From the NCBI GenBank assembly GCA_019914995.1, contig CM034127.1:4340001-4404000 (forward strand): a stretch of 64,000 nucleotides of DNA. The letters run 5' to 3'. Shown one piece after another: positions 58,974 through 64,000 of this stretch. The translations under genes were made by a program, and so were the position numbers. The stretch comes from Acanthochlamys bracteata (taxonomy: Eukaryota > Streptophyta > Magnoliopsida > Pandanales > Velloziaceae). The first letter of the stretch is position 1. Each line of letters opens with the position of its first letter. The notes under the pieces are model-generated. The model did not search any database. It saw only the letters and a program-made list of their open reading frames with translations, and was not told the origin of the DNA.

Positions 58974-61900
58974 TCAGTCATCATCATCATCCTCATCATT
59001 GTTGGTACCATTGATCTTTTGAGAACGGTACATATCTGCAACCTGCGCAATGCAATTATTATATACTAGTATGGAGCAAGATAAAACAGATTCTGAAGAC
59101 TGCGTTGAGAACATGCAGTTACCTGCACAGCTGTTGTTGCTTGCTCAGGGCTCTTGTCCTCTCTGACACGTAACAATCGAGGAAATCGAAGAGAAATGCC
59201 CTTTCAAAATAATAAGATCTTTATGAGAATATTTCATGAGGCTGTCAATCATTAGCTTTAAGCTTCATATACATAGCAGATGAATAGAGGTAAACAGCAA
59301 ATAGCTGGGTTGAGCACTTGTTCAAACCTTGTTTGAATCCACTATACCAGCAGCAGCTCGGTGAACAGGACTGATGCTCAAATCAGCAGCCTTCACCTCC
59401 CAAACCTGTTGCTAATTTTAAATTAGGAACAGGGTTCGGCATGAGTAGAAGTAGAACCAATTCCAGTAGTGAATATAAGGATAAAGAAAAGGTTCGGTAT
59501 AGAAGTTGGAAGCAACTCAAAGTCATCAACTGCATGTGACTTAACCAACATACAAACTACTACAAAAAATTAGCAGTCCAGAATCTTTAGGCTTCACAAG
59601 GGAGAACTTCAAGCACTCTACACTTCCTACTACTGCCAACTCAACAAGTTTCTAGTCAAAAGAATCTCGAAAGTCTTAAATTGGAAGAGAAAGCCAAAGA
59701 GTAGCAACTCAATTTCAATGAATGATTCAACAAGGTGTAATGCTATGCCTCTCTCCCTCCTAGAGCAATTTTCTCTGTTAGTTTAGTGTAGTGATGGGAC
59801 TGAATGCACTCACTCTCTCCAAATGTGTTGAAGATAAATCGTGGATTTCAAAGAGGAGAAACAGGAGGGACTTTAGGAGGGACACATATTTTACTTTCAG
59901 GAAAGATACAACAGCAACAAACAACCACAACAATTAATTTCAAATTTTGAACTACCTACGCATGTCTGTCTCTACGTGCATATCCAAAAAAATTTTAATT
60001 TGAAATAAAGAAAACAAGACTAAACAAAACATAAACGTAGTACTAAAAACAAGGCAAACAGTAAGACAATGAAGTAAAATACCAAACCGTCTCAAGACCG
60101 CATGTTCTACCACTAGAATGAGCATTATATCAAAAAATCGACTTCTTTCTGGTTTAAGCAACCTCTTTTCTTATTTTCTGGTCAATCTTCTAAATTCTAG
60201 CTTTGAAGAAAAATGTCAAACAATAGTAACCTACTACAAGGAAACTAAATAAGAACAGAAACTTGTGTCTTAATTTCCTTCAAATCATCTCCTTGCACCA
60301 TTGCTTTATCTTTATTCTTGAGCTCTAATAGATTATGATTTTTAAAAAAGAAACGGTGCCAAACAGCTCTAATATATAATCATTACCTCAGCAGGTTCGA
60401 ACCATACATCTGGACTCATTGTATCAGCATAACGGTAATAGGGCTGCAAAGATGATACCATGATCAACTGTAAAGTAGAAACTCGCTACCAAATCTGCAG
60501 CCTCAGAAATCAAATAAGTTCACAAAAGAAATGAAAATTGGTAAACACCTTTGGTTTTTTAATCACTTTGTTACGAAGGCTTACAGAACGTTCCTCCAAC
60601 TGGGATTCAGAAAATCCAGTACCTGTACATCTCAAAAGGTTATTAATAAGCAATTGAGCTCCAAAGTTGACAACGTCAATTTTTTCCACCGTCAAAAGGA
60701 TGCATTGATTCACCTATACTACATATGGTTTGATATTCTTCATTCTCTTCATCATAGCAAGCCAGAAGGAAAGAACCATAAACTCCTGCATGAAAGTCAC
60801 CAAAATGATATGCTTGAAGAACTTACTCAAGGAAAGTTCATGTATATGGACATAAACAAGTCAAGGATAAAGCAAAGGTAAGTGTCCATAATATCAGGTT
60901 ATGCTCAGAACTTTGTGCTTGTAAAGAATTGCCAATATATGTGTCAGTATTACCTGTACGTTTCCCTCGCCCGTGAAATGCAGCAATAGGAACCAAATCT
61001 AGCGAGTCACCAATGCTGCATGTATGATGTAGCGTAAGTAATGGAGATAGACACCCCAAGAAAGATGTAGAAAAGAATGGAACAAAGAACCAATTTGTTA
61101 ATAAATAAATAAATCAATCAAAGATCATGATTCTACATTTAGCTGTACATAACTAAGGCTACAACTAGTAGACATAAGTGCTTCAACGAAATACTTTCTT
61201 CTAGCAATTAGCATGATCTTGTTAATGTCTTCAGCATTTATATTTCAAAATGCCTATTCGCCTTTAAGACATAACGACCTTTACAAAGTGTATTAGGTCA
61301 TAACATCATATTAAATCCAAATACAAAATAGATAATGCAACTCTGCCAGAAACAATAAATTAGTATCCAACCACTAAATCGATCTATGGAATAGTTTGGT
61401 CCTGCATACCACATTTAACTATTAAAGATGACAAATTTGTTGATAAATACCTTTCCATGTAGTCTTTCTTCAATTTCAACCAGTTATTTGAACGTTTTGA
61501 AGGCTCGTATGTAGCATCTTTATCCAATGTTTTGATAATCAATCCTTCACAACTTCATCAAGAAAGAGACAAAACCAGTAAACATGACAGCACCCATTTA
61601 AACTGTCTACTTATGACTATATTTCAAGAACTGTCCACAAATACAGTGACAACAGGTAACCTAAAAGACATTTTAAAAAACAATCTTTAAACGAGGTGAG
61701 ATCTACATCACCTAATTGTAAAGTACATACATGATGGAAGAATTTAATTCTTCGAAAAAGGTGAACATGATGCCAAACGAGTCTAATGTGACAAGGAAAT
61801 TGTTGCAAACTTATCTTCGAGGACAGTATGCAATCAGATAATAGTTTGTCAACAATTAGTTACAACTTACAACATAACATCAAAGTTGCTCAAGAGAAAA

Positions 61901-63011
61901 GACAGTATACAAAAAAAATTAGCAGGTTCAAATCTCAAAGCAGAGATGCAGTTTAAAAACCCAACTACAAGTAAACAGTAGTGAAGCCAGACAATAAAAG
62001 TGTCAAATTTGCTGAAAAAATTTGTTTATCTAGGTTCCATCACAATACCTGTCGTTGACAGCAGCTTCAAGGAACTTTTGTATTTCATCAAGGTCATTTG
62101 ATGTTATTGCATTAGCTAACTGAAAAACTCCTGGAATTTCCTCAAAGGAACTATACAGATGCTGCAGACAGATAATTCATAGAGCAGACATGTGAGAACC
62201 TGTGTTCAATAGAACTTAATGAAACTTAGCAGTAAAATACTAGCAATTCAAAAACAAATCTCACACATTTGACATAACAGCTATTTTGATGTTGAGTTGA
62301 AGGTAGTGCTCAATCACACGACACATATGTTTGTGCACATTTGCAAGGTATGTGGACATGCATGTAGGTGATGCCAGTGAAGGATGAGTGGGAACATATA
62401 AGTGCAGATTTCAAAGACAAGTTTGAATAATTAAATCCAAAACCTAAAATCTAGGCTATTGGAGCAAGGAATGCAATTTATAATGGCAATTTTATGAGTG
62501 AGAACTGGATTCTTTTTAAACCAATCAACTCATTTGAATTGGCTCAAACAGTGAACCGTCCCTAATTAGCATGGTGTACTACAAAAGAAATGAACACTAA
62601 CAAGCTACCATCTGCAACATTGCCTCCCACTCGAAGCAAGTAGCATAACAAATAAAAAGATTAATAGCCATTATTATGCAGATCAAACTTAAGTTAGCAT
62701 TATCATGATTCCCTCTTGTTTGGAATCCACTTCAACATATTTTCTGGCCCAAAATGTTCTCAAAAGTTTAGCGTTTATATAGTAGAATAGTATGGCGTAT
62801 CACGTTTCAGCCTTAATATAATTTGTAGTGCAAAAAGTCTAAATTCATAAAATCAGGAGAATTTTCCCGAGTCAAATACCTCTCTACGAACTTTGAGTTG
62901 CTCCTGAAGCAAGGGTTGCCCATTGATATAAAGAATGTCAAATGCAAATGTGCAGACAGCAACTTTGATATCACTCAAAATCACACCTTTTCGAGCACGA
63001 GTACTGAGGAT
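58974..63011 (-). CDS. LIG1: DNA ligase 1, C-terminal part (gene continues past the window end)
   Basis: Ten minus-strand exons in coding order: 62880-63011, 62049-62161, 61451-61552, 60954-61015, 60714-60785, 60549-60622, 60387-60443, 59328-59405, 59123-59200, 58974-59042. They encode the last 278 residues, all in phase. They carry ligase motif IIIa ([14 protein letters not shown]), motif IV ([10 protein letters not shown]), motif V ([11 protein letters not shown]), the OB-fold segment [20 protein letters not shown], and motif VI ([15 protein letters not shown]). The tail is acidic (NNDEDDDDD). LIG1 is the ATP-dependent ligase that seals Okazaki fragments and repair nicks; plant LIG1 acts in nucleus and mitochondria. 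The adenylation lysine and N-terminus are encoded beyond 64000. All introns look GT-AG. Confidence 0.95.
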
Positions 63012-64000
63012 CTACATTCACTAAGCACTTGGAGATAAATAGCAGCAAGACAACCATAAAATAAGAAAAGAACTGAAAAAGCAATTCAATAGGGAATGGA
63101 ATTGGCATTTCAGTGTTATCATGTATTTATAATCATTCTACCACTAGTATCTGACATTTCAGAGCATGTTCTTTCTAAATCTATTCATCTTAATACTAGA
63201 TCATATAGTTTGACCAATCTTATGAGGCTTTCGGTTTAATCCATTCAGACATATATCCATTGGATCCTGTTTGTCTAATTTACAGCTTTTTATATAGTAG
63301 GCAATACTAAACACAAACGTTCCTTACATCTCAGCTACTGTTACCTACTTCACTTCTATCTTGATTACAACTGAACAGCTTCAAAAGGTGCACTCCTTTT
63401 GGGCAAAAAATGATGCAGTTATATGCTTTCAAGAATTGCTCAAAGCTAATGTCATGATACCTCCATTCAAAAGATAGCACCAAGTAGACAACACATAGCA
63501 TACAAACACACCACAAAAAAGTAAGTTGTGAGTCAAAATCACTACTAATTTCTTGTACTTCTTAAAGTGATCATGTAAGTCCTACTTTCAAAAGTTCAAT
63601 TCAATCATCCAACTTTCATTTATGTAGCACATATCATGAAATCTACCAGGCAATACGATCTTAGTCATGTTGTAAGCATTCTGCTTCCTACTGGCACATA
63701 TTTTATAAATCTTAGACTAGAAATATTGCCTAGTGAGGTGATTGAATCTATCAGGCACATAAGCAAATAATTGATACTCATGATTGCCTGGCTAATTTGA
63801 AATTCTCTGCTCAATGAAGGCTAAGAATACTTAAAAGCAAGAAAGGTTCTAATTAGGCTTGTACCTAAATGAACTGAAAATAACTAATGACCCTCTCATT
63901 TATCAGACCGGTCAAAGCCAGGAATTTAAACCTGTAAACAAGGTTATATAAAATTGTCTGACAATAAGACATTGCAAGCAAAAGATGTAAACGTAGAGCA
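63012..64000 (-). other. Intron of DNA ligase 1 (partial)
   Basis: From the acceptor at 63012 to the window end no upstream ligase exon was found (the expected block before ILSTRAR ends in a Pro-Phe-Gln type sequence). The intron is therefore at least 989 bp and continues beyond the window. Confidence 0.6.

Noticed and set aside
1-64000. CRISPR arrays, bacterial operons, rRNA genes and intact tRNA genes
   Set aside because: No regularly spaced direct repeats, no polycistronic layout, and no cloverleaf-forming tRNA or rRNA sequence was seen; the DNA is plant nuclear.

Overview
The window is nuclear DNA from a eudicot plant. Genes are split by AT-rich GT-AG introns, several protein families are plant-specific (class I TCP, DUF4408/DUF761, SHAQKY-type MYB, LAFL-type B3, Kunitz/miraculin-like inhibitor), and the long intergenic stretches are AT-rich and full of small inverted-repeat transposons. 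The species cannot be fixed from sequence alone.

Left part (1-20 kb): an E2F-associated phosphoprotein (EAPP) gene in three exons (424-3034, +), a 7 kb AT-rich transposon-laden gap, a single-exon class I TCP transcription factor of the TCP7/TCP21 type (11324-12112, +), a broken BolA-domain fragment (about 13.95-14.09 kb) and prefoldin subunit 5 (14533-17159, +). Middle (20-39 kb): a DUF4408/DUF761 membrane protein (21226-22086, -) with a decayed head-to-head paralogue at 23.6-24.3 kb, then about 10 kb of transposon relics (hAT-like, PIF/Harbinger-like, Copia-LTR-like), the RNA polymerase subunit NRPB12 (34977-36630, -) and a broken TAZ2-domain fragment of a p300/CBP-type HAC acetyltransferase (38.26-38.61 kb). 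Right (39-64 kb): a ten-exon B3 transcription factor (39595-43664, -), a GRR1/AMN1-like LRR F-box-type protein (44846-47559, +), a Kunitz inhibitor pseudogene plus an intact Kunitz inhibitor (both -), an SRM1/DIVARICATA-like MYB (51848-55497, -) and the 3' two-fifths or so of DNA ligase 1 (58974 to at least 63011, -), whose 5' part lies beyond the window.

The genes form no operon or pathway. Most are single housekeeping genes (transcription, replication, protein folding, cell-cycle partner) or transcription factors. Gene content and order resemble, from memory, two duplicated Arabidopsis chromosome 5 segments (EAPP-TCP21-SRM1 and TCP7-PFD5-LRR gene), so the window looks like an unfractionated ancestral block.

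I did not find a convincing new biological system. The most informative observations are a nested transposon insertion whose target-site duplication preserves an ancestral terminal repeat, four separate decayed gene copies, and a B3 gene with a 26-nt microexon and a GC-AG intron. Exon borders were placed by eye from splice consensus, reading phase and family homology, so single-base errors are possible.
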